Shown here piece after piece: positions 54,124 to 64,000 of a stretch of 64,000 nt of DNA (position 1 is its first letter; every line of letters begins with the position of its first letter). Made by a program: the position numbers and the translations under genes. Source of the DNA: Kuschelorhynchus macadamiae (Eukaryota; Arthropoda; Insecta; Coleoptera; Curculionidae); assembly GCA_030620095.1 (NCBI GenBank), contig JAUTXW010003832.1, forward strand, positions 434,001 through 498,000, given 5' to 3'. The notes under the pieces are model-generated. The model had not been told where the DNA came from. It saw nothing but the letters and a program-made list of their open reading frames with translations, and did not search any database.

Positions 54124-55309
54124 CATTACTAACTTTTTGAAAGAATATTTAACAAATAAAACAACATATGTTTATTTCTTTTCCAAAGAACTAAGAACCT
54201 ATTTTCAACAAACAATGAATAACCATTTTAAAAATTTAAAACTTATAGAATGTTCAAAATTAATAAATAATGCTCAACCTGACGAACGAGAATTACTAAT
54301 TAAATATCGTCATGAAGGCAAAACAAATCATAGAGGAATCGAAGAAACTTGCAGATTTTTAAAAGCCAATTATTATTGGAAATCACTTAAGGCAGATGTA
54401 ACAAAATACATCAATAATTGTGAAATCTGCCAAAGATCAAAATATAATCGAAAATCCCCAGATCAATTTTTGATATTAACCGAAACGCCAAGCAAACCTT
54501 TCGAAATTGTTCATATCGACACTTTCATCATAGGTAAACAAAAATTCCTAACTATTATAGATAAATTCTCTAAATACGCACAAGCCTTGCCTTATACTGG
54601 AAATGCAGTGTCGTGCTGTGAACAGTTAATTAATTTCTTCTCTTTTTTACGTATCCCAAAACAAATAGTTTCAGACAACGGATCTGAATTTCAGAACGAA
54701 GTCGTTAAAGGCTTATTAAATACTCATAATATTAAAATATACTTCACTACCCCCTACCACCATGAATCAAATTCCCCTGTTGAAAGGCTACATTCCACAT
54801 TAATCGAACATATTCGATTACTTCGAGAATCAGACCCCAATGCAGAAGTTACCAAACTTATGCCGTACGCAATTATCGCCTATAATAACACGATCCATTC
54901 TAGTACGAATTTTACCCCATACGAACTTGTCTTTGGACACACAGACTCTAGAGATCCTATGGATTTAATACCCGCTCATGTATACACCGAGTATGTTAAT
55001 AATCATAAAAATAACACACAAATTTTGTACGACAAAATTACAAAGGAATCACGAGAACTAAAACAAAAAATTATAGATAGGGCAAACAAAGATAAAACCC
55101 CGACTAATTTAATAATAGGCTCACAAATTTATAAAAAATCAGATAATCGATCTGGAAAAATAAAAAAAAGATATTTAGGCCCATTCATATTAACAGCTAT
55201 ATTAGAAAATAATAAAATACAAATAGAAAATCCCAAAAATAAATACAAAGATATCATACATGTTAACGAAACTAAAATAATACCCCTTGTTCCAGATGCT
55301 GGACAATAA
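53996..55309 (+). CDS. pol: Pol part 2: integrase
   Basis: Carries the HHCC zinc domain (H...H in KYRHEGKTNHRGIEET, then CEICQRSK), the DDE core (VHIDTFII, IVSDNGSEFQ, YHHESNSPVERLHSTL, the last with the catalytic Glu) and a C-terminal region rich in Lys (KKRYLGPFILTAIL, IHVNETKIIP). The real reading frame enters from pol part 1 near 54,100 through a single-base break. The ATG at 53,996 is therefore not a genuine start. It overlaps the env ORF by 23 nt at its end. Integrates the DNA copy into the host genome. Confidence 0.85.
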   Translation: MKLLIIKLINLLLKKHLMTNMLKPNVKISKDIKLFTQHYPLINITNFLKEYLTNKTTYVYFFSKELRTYFQQTMNNHFKNLKLIECSKLINNAQPDERELLIKYRHEGKTNHRGIEETCRFLKANYYWKSLKADVTKYINNCEICQRSKYNRKSPDQFLILTETPSKPFEIVHIDTFIIGKQKFLTIIDKFSKYAQALPYTGNAVSCCEQLINFFSFLRIPKQIVSDNGSEFQNEVVKGLLNTHNIKIYFTTPYHHESNSPVERLHSTLIEHIRLLRESDPNAEVTKLMPYAIIAYNNTIHSSTNFTPYELVFGHTDSRDPMDLIPAHVYTEYVNNHKNNTQILYDKITKESRELKQKIIDRANKDKTPTNLIIGSQIYKKSDNRSGKIKKRYLGPFILTAILENNKIQIENPKNKYKDIIHVNETKIIPLVPDAGQ

Positions 55310-56941
55310 ACATCCAGGAATACTGCCCTTCAAAATGGGAACCGCTAAACTTAAATCCAATCACTGGACATTCGTTCAAAATATTAATCTAACCCCTTTA
55401 ATTAACCAATTTCAAAATATTCAAAAGCAAGCAAAATCAATATATATAAACATTCAAAATAACAGCGAATATCATAAAGAATATTTTAATTCTTTTAATA
55501 CATTATGTACACTTGAAAAAAGAATAGAAACTTTATTAGAACAAATTGTCCCAAATCAAGAAAATTATCGTATTAAAAGAGGTCTTTTTAACCCCTTAGG
55601 TTCATTCATAAAAAGTATAACCGGAAACTTAGACCAAAATGACGCAGAGCAAATTGATGCCAAAATCACGAAATTACAAGAAAATCAAAATAAACTAAAA
55701 ATTGACGCTATCAATCAAATTACACTTCTAGAATCTACTATTAATAAATTTAAAACAATTGTATCTAATATCACACATAACCAAATGGTACTAAAATCGC
55801 GCATTCTTCAAATAGAAAATATAATTAATAAAGTTCAAATGAAACAAATAAGAAATCACGAATTTTATTTAATATATACAATAATCAATCAATCTACGAT
55901 ATTCTGAATAAGATTGAAATAGGTATCACTTTTGCAAAAATTAATGTACTTTATAACTCAATAATAGACCCAAATGAACTATTTATAGAAATAAAGAACT
56001 TACACAATCATTTAGGTTCAGATAACCTCCCTTTAGAAGTAACTTATAAAAATATACCTAATTTCGAAAAAATTATAGAAATTAAAAGTTTCTTAAAAAA
56101 CTTTAATATTGTATTTATATTTGAACTTCCTTTTGTGGAATCGGAGATATATCAATATTTTAAGTTATTTCCTTTACCAATTCCCAATAATCGATCATTT
56201 CTTGTAAATATTCCTTATAAACCCTACCTAGCATTAGGCAATACAAAATATGCCCACATGGACCAAAGATGTTACGAAATCCAACCACAGAAATATTTGT
56301 GTAAAGAAGCCCACACCACGTTTGTCGAAGACAGCCCCTCCTGCGCTGTTCAACTTATCAAACATCACCCAAATATTACGTTTTGCCACCCATTCGAAAC
56401 TCAACTGCACGAGATCCAGACAACAAAAATAATCGACGACAAATGGCTGATAACAGTACCAATACAAGTAATCGCCGTCATAAATTGTCAAAAATCCGAA
56501 GATAACATACCCTTATATGGTTCCTATCTTCTTGAGTTATCCCCAGGATGTAAAGTACGGATAAAGTCAATTACGCTTGAAACATATAAATCAAGCCAAT
56601 TAACATTTAATGGAATTTATCTACCTACCCTTAATTTAAGTCTAATTAAGGAAAACCGAGATTCATTCTACAGCCCTCCTAGTATGGACTTAAACTACGT
56701 AAGCCTAAAAACTACTAAAGAAATCGAAGCCAAATTGGAAAACCAAAAGAAGGCCCTAGAAGAAATGACCACAACGATTTATGTAAAGAATACCAGTTTT
56801 TGGACAATTTTACTTTACATATTCATTTCAATAATTTTTATATTTTTCATATACAAAAAACTTGTAAAAAAGTCTAAGAAAAAACAATTAAATGCAAACT
56901 CTAATACTTTAGATATTGAAGAAAATAATAGAATTTTCTAA
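55287..56941 (+). pseudogene. env: Env-like glycoprotein gene of the errantivirus, one frame break
   Basis: The first open part runs 55,287-55,907 and the second ends at 56,941 in a different frame; the break is near 55,890. A basic furin-like motif (RIKR, about 55,570) precedes GLFNPLGSF, which is followed by long heptad-rich helices. This matches the F-protein-derived env of insect errantiviruses. The second part has several Cys residues and, near the end, a hydrophobic segment (FWTILLYIFISIIFIFF) followed by a lysine-rich tail, as expected for a membrane anchor. Expression is normally from a spliced RNA in this group. The broken frame makes the product non-functional in this copy. Confidence 0.75.
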
Positions 56942-57006
56942 ACTATTAATAATCTTTAAACCTTATTGGAAATTTTTGAAAACACGTCTTTAAGAACGTG
57001 CTTTCA

Positions 57007-57020
57007 ACTAAGAGGGGAGG
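57007..57020 (+). promoter_or_regulatory. Polypurine tract
   Basis: AAGAGGGGAGG immediately precedes the 3' LTR start AGTTACG. Confidence 0.8.
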
Positions 57021-57200
57021 AGTTACGTTCCCGTGAGAAATGCAATTCTGCATTTATGCACTTGCAATTCTTAGACTTTTATCTTTTCATTCTCATGCAA
57101 CATAAGCATTACTGAACTTATAAATATAACTAAAATGCATTTTGTAGTCAGTTCTCTTTGTACGCTTATTTTATAATTTCTCGTGTTTCGAGTTGTTAAC
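57021..57200 (+). repeat. 3' LTR
   Basis: 180 bp, AGTTACGTTCCC ... GAGTTGTTAAC. It is identical to the 5' LTR for about the first 150 bp. It then lacks ~20 bp and has a GTT insertion before the end. TTGAG follows. Confidence 0.9.
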
Positions 57201-57245
57201 TTGAGCGATGTCACTTCAAAGTCAAATTGACAAGTCATTGACAAA

Positions 57246-58556
57246 ATGAGTAATAGAAAACAATTGTCCGGTTTTTTGCATCCACAAGCGAAAAAAATGG
57301 TATTAAATCTAATAAAATATTACGAAAACGAAAATTCACCGGCAATATTCAGGAGACAGTAGCAAAAGCTCTGAGAGTCGGTATAAGTACTGTGCGGAAA
57401 ATTGTGCATGAAAAAAAAGCATAATTTACTACCGAAGTAGATTAAGAAATGTACAAGAAAAAAACCAAAGACAGAAGACTTAAGTGACAATGTAAAAATG
57501 GATGTTCGTAATGCAATTTACGATTTATACACATCAAAAATTAGTATAATCCTTCAAGTTTTAAAAGAAGCTTTAAAAAATCGAGCCATAATGGAAATTG
57601 GGCTAAAATCGTTGTCAAAATTAATAAAAATGTTGGGTTTTCGATATAAAAAGGACTGTAATCGAAGACGCCACATATAGCAAGTCAGCGTATACAGTTT
57701 TTAAGGAAATACACGGAAAATGTTAATTCAAAATTTAGAAAAGTGGTATTTTTAGACGAGATTTGGATATTTTCTAATGGAAGTGGTTAGAAATCTTGGC
57801 AGGACGAGTTTTTTACAAACTCGTGTTAAGAGAAAAAAGGGATGTGGTACGGGAAAACGGTTCATCATTTTGCATGCAGGTTCTTCAACAGGATTTCTCC
57901 CAGGTGCAAGTTTACTGTTTTCTTCAACATCTAAAAGCAAAAACTACCATGATAATATGAACTGTGAACTGTTTGAAAAGTGGTTAAAAAAACAACTGAT
58001 TTCAAATTTAGATGCTCCATCTTTAATCATTCTGGATAATGCATCTTATCATTCAAGAATATTAAATAAACAATCTACTTCATCCTGGAAGAAAAGTGAT
58101 ATTTATGACTGGCTAATAAAACAAAAACAAAATCCTTTACCCAATATGATGAAACTAGAACTTCTTTTAATGGCAAAATCTATTAAAAAACCAACAATGT
58201 ATGCCGTAGATGGAATATTACGGGAAAATGGACATGACGTTTTACGACTGCCGCCATACCATTGCCAGTTTAACGCAATAGAATTAATATGGGCTGGAGC
58301 AAAATCATATTACGAAAAACCCGTGAACGAAGGTCTTACATCAGATGAAGTGCAAATTGTTTTGCAAGATTCATTAAATTATATTACGCCGGAGTACTGG
58401 AAGAAATCTGTGGAACATACGGAGAAATTAATATGGGATTGGTGGAATCGAGAACGAGTTCTATATGTCGAAATAGCACCAATGATCATTGCGCCATTCG
58501 AAGACGACTCAGAAGATGAGAACTTTTTAAGTGATGATGATATTTTAAGTCTATAA
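57246..58556 (+). pseudogene. IS630/Tc1-like transposase with DD~81E spacing
   Basis: MSNRKQLSGFLHPQAKKMVL at 57,246 starts the N-terminal part, which is broken by several stops and frame changes up to about 57,760. VVFLDEIWIFSNG (about 57,745) holds the first catalytic Asp. 57,777-58,556 is open and carries KRFIILHAGSSTGFLPGASL, SLIILDNASYHSR (second Asp), DVLRLPPYHCQFNAIELIW (catalytic Glu) and an acidic C-terminus. The Asp2-Glu gap is 81 residues, far longer than in classic Tc1 (34) and close to the DD82E ('Sailor') type of IS630-Tc1-mariner transposases. The Gypsy element sits just upstream (its TTGAG is at 57,201-57,205), so it may have landed in this element's 5' end. Confidence 0.7.
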
Positions 58557-58559
58557 TAT

Positions 58560-58810
58560 TAAAAATTTTCTGAAGGATTATATTAGTCTTTGACTTGTAT
58601 AAATCATAAATTGCATTATCAATTTTGCATTGTAACTTAAAACTTTTGCCTTTAAATTTTTTCGTGTACATTTCTTAATCTTCTTCGGAAGTAAATTATT
58701 CCTTATACCGATTCTCAGAGCCTTTGCCACAGGCTCCTGGATATTAGCCAGTGAATTTTAGTTTAAAATTTTTTTTATTAGATTTGACACCATTTTTTTG
58801 CTTAGCTTTA
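58560..58810 (-). repeat. Inverted copy of the transposase 5' coding region
   Basis: The reverse complement aligns with 57,290-57,562: shared AAAAAAATGGTRTYAAATCTAAT, GCAAAGGCTCTGAGARTCGGTATAAG, AGATTAAGAAATGTAC, GCAATTTAYGATTTATACA and TATAATCCTTCA. It encodes KIDNAIYDLYKSKTNIILQ in place of DVRNAIYDLYTSKISIILQ. The copies are clearly diverged. It begins four bases after the transposase stop codon. Confidence 0.8.
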
Positions 58811-58978
58811 TAGTACATTTGTAATTTTGTAGCCAGTAAATAAGTAATTATAGAATACTTGTTCCAATTTTAAAGCGTGTTTAAAATAAGTAAATTTTTT
58901 TATTAATTATAAGACAAAATTTGATATGTAAAAATCGGTAAAATCGCTTTACCAGAAACTCGGGACTAACGAAAGATA
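58811..58978. other. AT-rich spacer
   Basis: Nothing recognised. Confidence 0.4.
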
Positions 58979-59158
<180 letters not shown>

Positions 59159-60080
59159 AAATTTCAAGAAATCGGATAAGTAGTTTTTTAACTATGCCGC
59201 GAACAGACAGACGGAATTGAGAAAACATGTTTTCCGGCATCTAAGGACCCTTTAATAAAAAGATCTGAAAAAATCTCACGAGGGAAGTAATAACTAATTA
59301 TCTTGTGTTGTTAACAAAAGTGTATAATATTTTTGCAAATTTTTGTTACCACAATACAAAAAAAAAACAAGTTTTTTTTGCACAAGGGTGGCTTGCATTT
59401 AAATAAATGACACTGTATAAGTGGTTAGATTTTTAGGTCAAGCGGTCATCGAGATATAATAGCTCGATAAAAGAATAACACAACATTTTGGTATTCACTG
59501 TGTTTTCTGATTTGGATTATAATGTTGGTGACCTTTGGACCCGTACGATAAGACCGCATTTGAATATACTATTTTAAACATTTAATTAGGCCGTCATTTT
59601 GTTGCAACATAATAGCTCCACACCAAAAATGTTTCCTGTTATCTTTATATCGTGCCTGGTTTGTATCTATAATTTTAAAATCAATTGAATCAGTTGTATT
59701 TTCAGACCAATTTTTTAATATTAAATTAGGCCGCCGTTTTGTACTGCCGTATTAGGTTTGTACCAAAATGTTTCTCAGTTCATCTTTATATAACACTTTA
59801 TGTTTGTGCAGAATTTAAAAATAACTGATGATAATATTGTTTACCCGATTAATAAGGTTTTATTAGGCCGACATTTTGTTCCGCCATACTGGATTTTTAC
59901 CAAAACATTACTATATCATCCCCATATGACCATTAATTTATGAGCAAAATTTGAAATAAATCGGGCAAGTAGTTTTTGGGTTATGCCGCGAAAAGGAAAA
60001 CAAAACAGACATTCCATTGGAATTGAAAAAACATGTCTTTCGTCATCTATGACCCTGAAACGTGACAATAGTTCAATAAA
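59159..60080. repeat. Dispersed 'GCCGCCATTTTG' repeat, copy 3
   Basis: Tail block first (ACAGACAGACGGAATTGAG, CATCTAAGGACCCTTTAATA). Units anchor at 59,587, 59,727 and 59,867, exactly 140 bp apart, then a second tail block at 59,975-60,070. The same family is present at 2,120-3,065 and 7,915-8,900. Confidence 0.65.
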
Positions 60081-60329
60081 CATTTGCTGGTATTTGTTTA
60101 CAAATTATATCCAGAAGTGCCTTGTTTATTCAGAAGTAAAGAATCGATTATATAAAAATAATCGCAAGCTCAAACAGCCCTGCGACATTCAGCTAAATTC
60201 AACTCAATTCCGCCAAAATGTCGTTTGCCGAATTGTCGTATATACCAAAATGCCATCCTCCAAACTATCAACATCCTGTCTTTCAATGCCGCATCATTAA
60301 ATGTTCATTCTTCCAACTTAGTTTACTTT

Positions 60330-62540
60330 AGTTTAGTCTTTATTTTCCATAATTAATACATACATCTTTACAAGAAATAAAAAAAAAACACTATATAATT
60401 TATGGAAAAGGCCGAAGATCAGGTGAGCCTCCCTAAGGAAGTTTTTCATCTTAAGCCAAAAAAAATTAAAGATAAACATATATAATTTATAATACACAAT
60501 TAAGAGTAGTAGCAATAGTTAAACTAGTTCCGAATGTTGCCAATGTTTAAAAAACTACTATTATAACTATAGAAGAAGAAAAACACAAAGATAGTAAAAA
60601 AAAGGAAAAAAAACTTTTCAGGCAGTACAAACGGAAGAAAACTCTGACTTATGCTAAAGATATGTTTTGATTATCTAACATATGTTTTTTGAGTTTGTTC
60701 TTAAGTTTGAGATTCAGCGATTTCAATATGTCAGAGAGATTATTATAAACATTTGCGATTTGGTATGTAAATGATGACCTAAAGAATGTGTGTTTGTGAG
60801 CGGGAGGTGTGAGTCGGCTCCTGAAGCGAAGATTTAACGTATGCACGTCAGATCGAAAAGTGACCCTAGAATAAAGATATGCAGGTTGTTTAAAAAATAG
60901 TTTATGTGAAATATGCTGCCGGCGTCTCACTCCATAAACAAGTTGAAGGCACGAGTTTTGGGCAACCTGTATTCTTCTTGCCGTCTGTGAATCAATGAAA
61001 GGCCATAGATAGAGTCAGCGAGATTAAACTTAGAAATTACAAGAGATTCACATAGAATAATTTTCGATTTTTCGACAAACAATTTCGCATGCCATGTATC
61101 ATTTTTAAGTTAGTATAGGCAACGCGAATACAGCTGCTTATATGACTCGGAATTTAAGATCCGTATCCAAAATTAGACCGAGGTTTTTAGCCTCGTTTGT
61201 ACAAGACACTTCTGTATTACCTACTCTCACTTTTATTTCTGTAGTAAGTGACTATTTCATTTTGGTCGAACCGAATACCAACAAACATGTTTTCGAGGGA
61301 TTAATTTGAAGGCAGTGCTTAGACGCTGAATTATAAAGACTATCCAGATCGGAGTTAATTTTATTTAAACAAGGTACAAGGTCTTTCGGTGGAAAAGAAA
61401 AATACATTTGCGTATCATCCGCGTAAAGATAAAGTTTGCAATATTTAACGGCTCTAATTATTTCAGACGTATATAAAATGTAAATTAGTGGCCCAAGAAT
61501 AGACCCCTGAGGCACACCTGACAAAAGACCTAACGGCCTAGAAATTTGTCCAGCAATTTTAACGTTGCTTTCTATTTGTAAAATAAGAGCGAAAAAAATG
61601 TATTACCGACTTCGAAAACCCCAAACAGTGTAACATGGCAAATAAAATATTGTGATTCAAGGTATCGAAGGGCTTCTAAAAATCAATTAAGGTTAAAAGT
61701 GTGAGTTTGTTAACATCACTGGCTCGCAAAATATCGTCTGTTATAGCTAAAAGAGTGGCTTCACAGCTATGAAATTTTCTGAATCCTGGAATTATGTTAG
61801 TACTAAAGGCAAATGTTCGAATTTGAGAAAATATTTCGCAATCCTGCACAGTGTGTTTTCGGTATACCATTTATATATTATCGTTTAATTTTCCAACATC
61901 TTCGAAATCTATCTGTAAAATAAGCCTTTTTTTCATTTTTAAAAGCCAAAGTAGTGTAGTTTCTAATGAATTTATAGTATTCATGATGGGCGTTGGATCC
62001 ACTGCGAAGCCATCTGCGTCGAGCCTTGTCCCTAAGCAACATAAGCAGTTTTAGATAGTCTGTTAGCCACGGTGAATATTTTTTTGTTATTCGTACTGTC
62101 CTGAACGGAGCACAGGCGTCGAATAGTCCTAGTAAGTAACAATTCAGTAATTCGATTTTCTCATTTATATCATTTCGGCTATAAATATCATTAAAAGGTA
62201 TTGAAGAAAGACTTGCCTTGAAAACATTTAGATCAAGGTTTCTGAAATCTCTAATGTTCTTGCAAATAGGTCCTGATTTGTTTTTATTACATCAAGTAAA
62301 GAAATCCTATTTAGTGATATTCGGGTGGGTTGATCAACTATATGTAACATATTTAAACCACTCAAAATATTCTCAAATCTTTGATATATCGCAGTATTTT
62401 GAGACAGCATATCAATATTCACATTACCCAAGCATATGACCTAGTCAAACTTACTCCTAATTAATATCAGATATTCATCAAATACATCAAAAAAAGAGTT
62501 TACTGGTTCATTTGGGGGTCTATATATGCCCTAAAGTGGT
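60330..62540 (-). pseudogene. CR1/Jockey-type LINE, degenerate
   Basis: Read from 62,540 leftward. The endonuclease end carries GIYRPPNEPVNSFFDVF and ICLGNVNIDMLSQN (Asp of the usual GDFNID replaced by Asn), then IVDQPTRISLNRISLLDVIK. RT pieces at 61,870-61,676 include IIPGFRKFHSCEATLLAITD. 61,524-61,252 carries SGVPQGSILGPLIYILYTSE and YLYADDTQMYFSF with the catalytic ADD. The C-terminal part at 60,930-60,649 reads RQHISHKLFFKQPAYLYSRV and THKHTFFRSSFTYQIANVYN-like sequence. Frame changes and stops occur between the pieces. The plus-strand 60,330-60,640 region is the A/T-rich 3' tail. Confidence 0.7.
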
Positions 62541-64000
62541 AAAACTATAAGTGGTGGTTTTTCCACTTTAAGGCAACCACGATATCTAGTACTTAGATTT
62601 AAAAAATACTAATACAAAATGAATAGATTATTTAAAAAAAATGTACATGTTTTAATTTAAGCATAGGAATAATCTTCACTATATAATCCTAGACGTAAAT
62701 TAAACCTATCCTTAGTTTTATTGTCCAAGAGGTGCTAGCACAACTCGAACTATTTAAGCCTTTAATAATTTATATGCTGTTAGCCTTTGCCCCGGCTGGT
62801 TTTGGACTCTCGCCAGTCCATTAATCGTCTTTAATGATATACCTTTCGCGTGGAATTACTAGGCTTAACCTTTTTCATTGTATTGTCGCCCCCTATCTCA
62901 GATTGGAAATTCCAATATTAATTTCGGTTTAGAGTTGGTCGCTGGCCCGGATTTGTCCAAGCTTATCTCATAATTGACATTTTTAGAACGCAAAACACGT
63001 GCAAGTTTTAACAGTTTTATATATTTTGACGGGATGGTAAGCTTTGTCAGTTTGTATTTGGTTAACCCTTTCGTAATAAAGATTTATCATATAAATTACT
63101 CATCAAACAGGAGAGTAAATGGTTTATTTGACATCCAATGTAAATGTCCGTTGTCTAAAGTTTTTGATCCATTTGAATAGGCTTTTTGAATTATAAAGGT
63201 TGTTTTATATGGGACGGCGTCGGAAAATATTTTCTGACATTCGATTTTTATCGTTGTACAGAATGGTATAACACAAAAAAGTGTACTTTCTTCAATAAAG
63301 ATTTTCTTTGTTATAATGTATTAATATTTTGAAGCCTAAGCCAATATCTCGGGACATTCATGACATTTTTTTATTTAATGCTTTGTAACAAAAATGGCGT
63401 TACTTTTTTCTAAAAAACAGCTGATTTTAGACAAAATCAATGAAACGTACACATTTTTACCATTACACATTTCAATGTTATTGATGCTTATGGTCCATAT
63501 ATACGGCACCTTTTTACTTTTGCTGAGCATCACAGAAAAGGATTAGATCCTAGTAAAGTCATATTTGTGTAACTAATAAAAATTTTTATAACTTTATCAA
63601 AGGTTTTATTTATATATAAGTGTTTATAGATGACATGACAAAAAATATGTTTTATCAATTCTGTCGGTCCAACTATCGGTCTCTCTGACTCGTTGTCTGT
63701 CAGTTCGCGGCATAGTAAGGGGTAAACTGCATGCAGTATTATGGATCATTTGCAAGCCTTCCGCCGCTGCAATATTATGTTAAAACTATAAGAGATATGT
63801 ATCAGCTTCAATGTGATTTCAATAGGGAAATGTGTATAGTTGGGCGCTAAATGCGATTTTTTATGAAAAAATCTAATCTAGAATTATAAAATAGAAGCAG
63901 ATTTGTCCATTTTCGACCATTTTTCGACCACTTTTTGACGCAAATGCCATCGCATATAATTTTTTTATCCACAAAACGGCTCTTTACCGCCTTGCATTGA
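62541..64000. other. Gene-free right edge
   Basis: 62,553-62,590 contains a short hairpin (CCTAAAGTGG ... CCACTTTAAGG). 63,640-63,720 has GTCGGTCCAACTATCGGTC and GTCAGTTCGCGGCATAG, a reverse-oriented fragment of the tail block of the 'GCCGCCATTTTG' repeat. A GC-richer patch at 62,780-62,830 is unassigned. No coding motif. Confidence 0.35.

Larger units (their letters stand above)
49581..57205 (+). mobile_element. Gypsy LTR retrotransposon, env-bearing (errantivirus, 17.6/297/ZAM type)
   Basis: Two LTRs (49,586-49,782 and 57,021-57,200) enclose a primer-binding site, gag, pol, env and a polypurine tract. TTGAG flanks both sides (49,581-49,585 and 57,201-57,205), a 5-bp duplication (4 bp if the LTR end is taken as TTAACT). 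The ends AGTTAC...GTTAAC, the TGGCGCAGTCGG primer-binding site and a third env ORF are features of insect errantiviruses. LTR sequences agree through the first ~150 bp. The internal region has an in-frame stop in gag and single-base breaks in pol and env, so this copy is inactive as it stands. Confidence 0.85.

Overview
This is eukaryotic, AT-rich DNA from an arthropod, most likely an insect with a large repeat-rich genome. The transposon families present (Transib, rosa-like mariner, Dong/R4 LINE, Penelope, an env-bearing Gypsy errantivirus), a short (CCTAA)n tract matching the arthropod telomere unit, and spliced low-GC ORFs all point that way. A beetle is possible but the sequence does not prove it. 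I recognise no host gene with confidence. Almost every recognisable coding segment belongs to a mobile element, many of them broken or nested.

Layout. 1-1.15 kb: 3' part of a hAT element. 1.3-1.96 kb: a second hAT fragment on the minus strand. 2.1-3.07, 7.9-8.9 and 59.2-60.1 kb: three copies of a non-coding repeat with internal ~140-bp periodicity. 4,982-7,765: a structurally complete Sola-like DNA transposon with a spliced 619-aa transposase. 9.1-10.0 kb: mariner and unidentified relics. 10,929-13,811: a Transib element with 5-bp target duplication and RSS-like ends; its RAG1-related transposase has one homopolymer frameshift. 14,386-17,781: a hAT-like element with an exact 8-bp duplication, sitting inside a SWIM-type transposase relic. 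18.5-19.0 kb: Penelope relic. 19-31 kb: mostly gene-free, with tandem, dispersed and foldback repeats.

31.1-36.1 kb: a Crypton-like tyrosine recombinase gene split by an unclassified arthropod mobile-element protein and by a rosa-like mariner element whose TA duplication is fixed by the host reading frame. 37.4-38.2 and 47.4-48.75 kb: two hAT derivatives sharing one internal deletion. 39.55-41.89 kb: a large palindrome of two head-to-head transposase relics. 43.5-46.3 kb: a Dong/R4-like LINE bounded by (TAA)n on both sides. 46.3-47.2 and 60.3-62.5 kb: CR1/Jockey-type LINE relics on the minus strand. 49,586-57,200: an LTR retrotransposon of the 17.6/297/ZAM type (LTRs, gag, pol, env) with near-identical LTRs but several coding breaks. 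57.2-58.8 kb: an IS630/Tc1-like (DD~81E) relic followed by an inverted copy of its own 5' coding part.

There are no operons. What holds the window together is serial insertion. Several target-site duplications can be read exactly, so the order of events can be partly rebuilt: recombinase before rosa-like mariner, SWIM transposase before hAT-like element.
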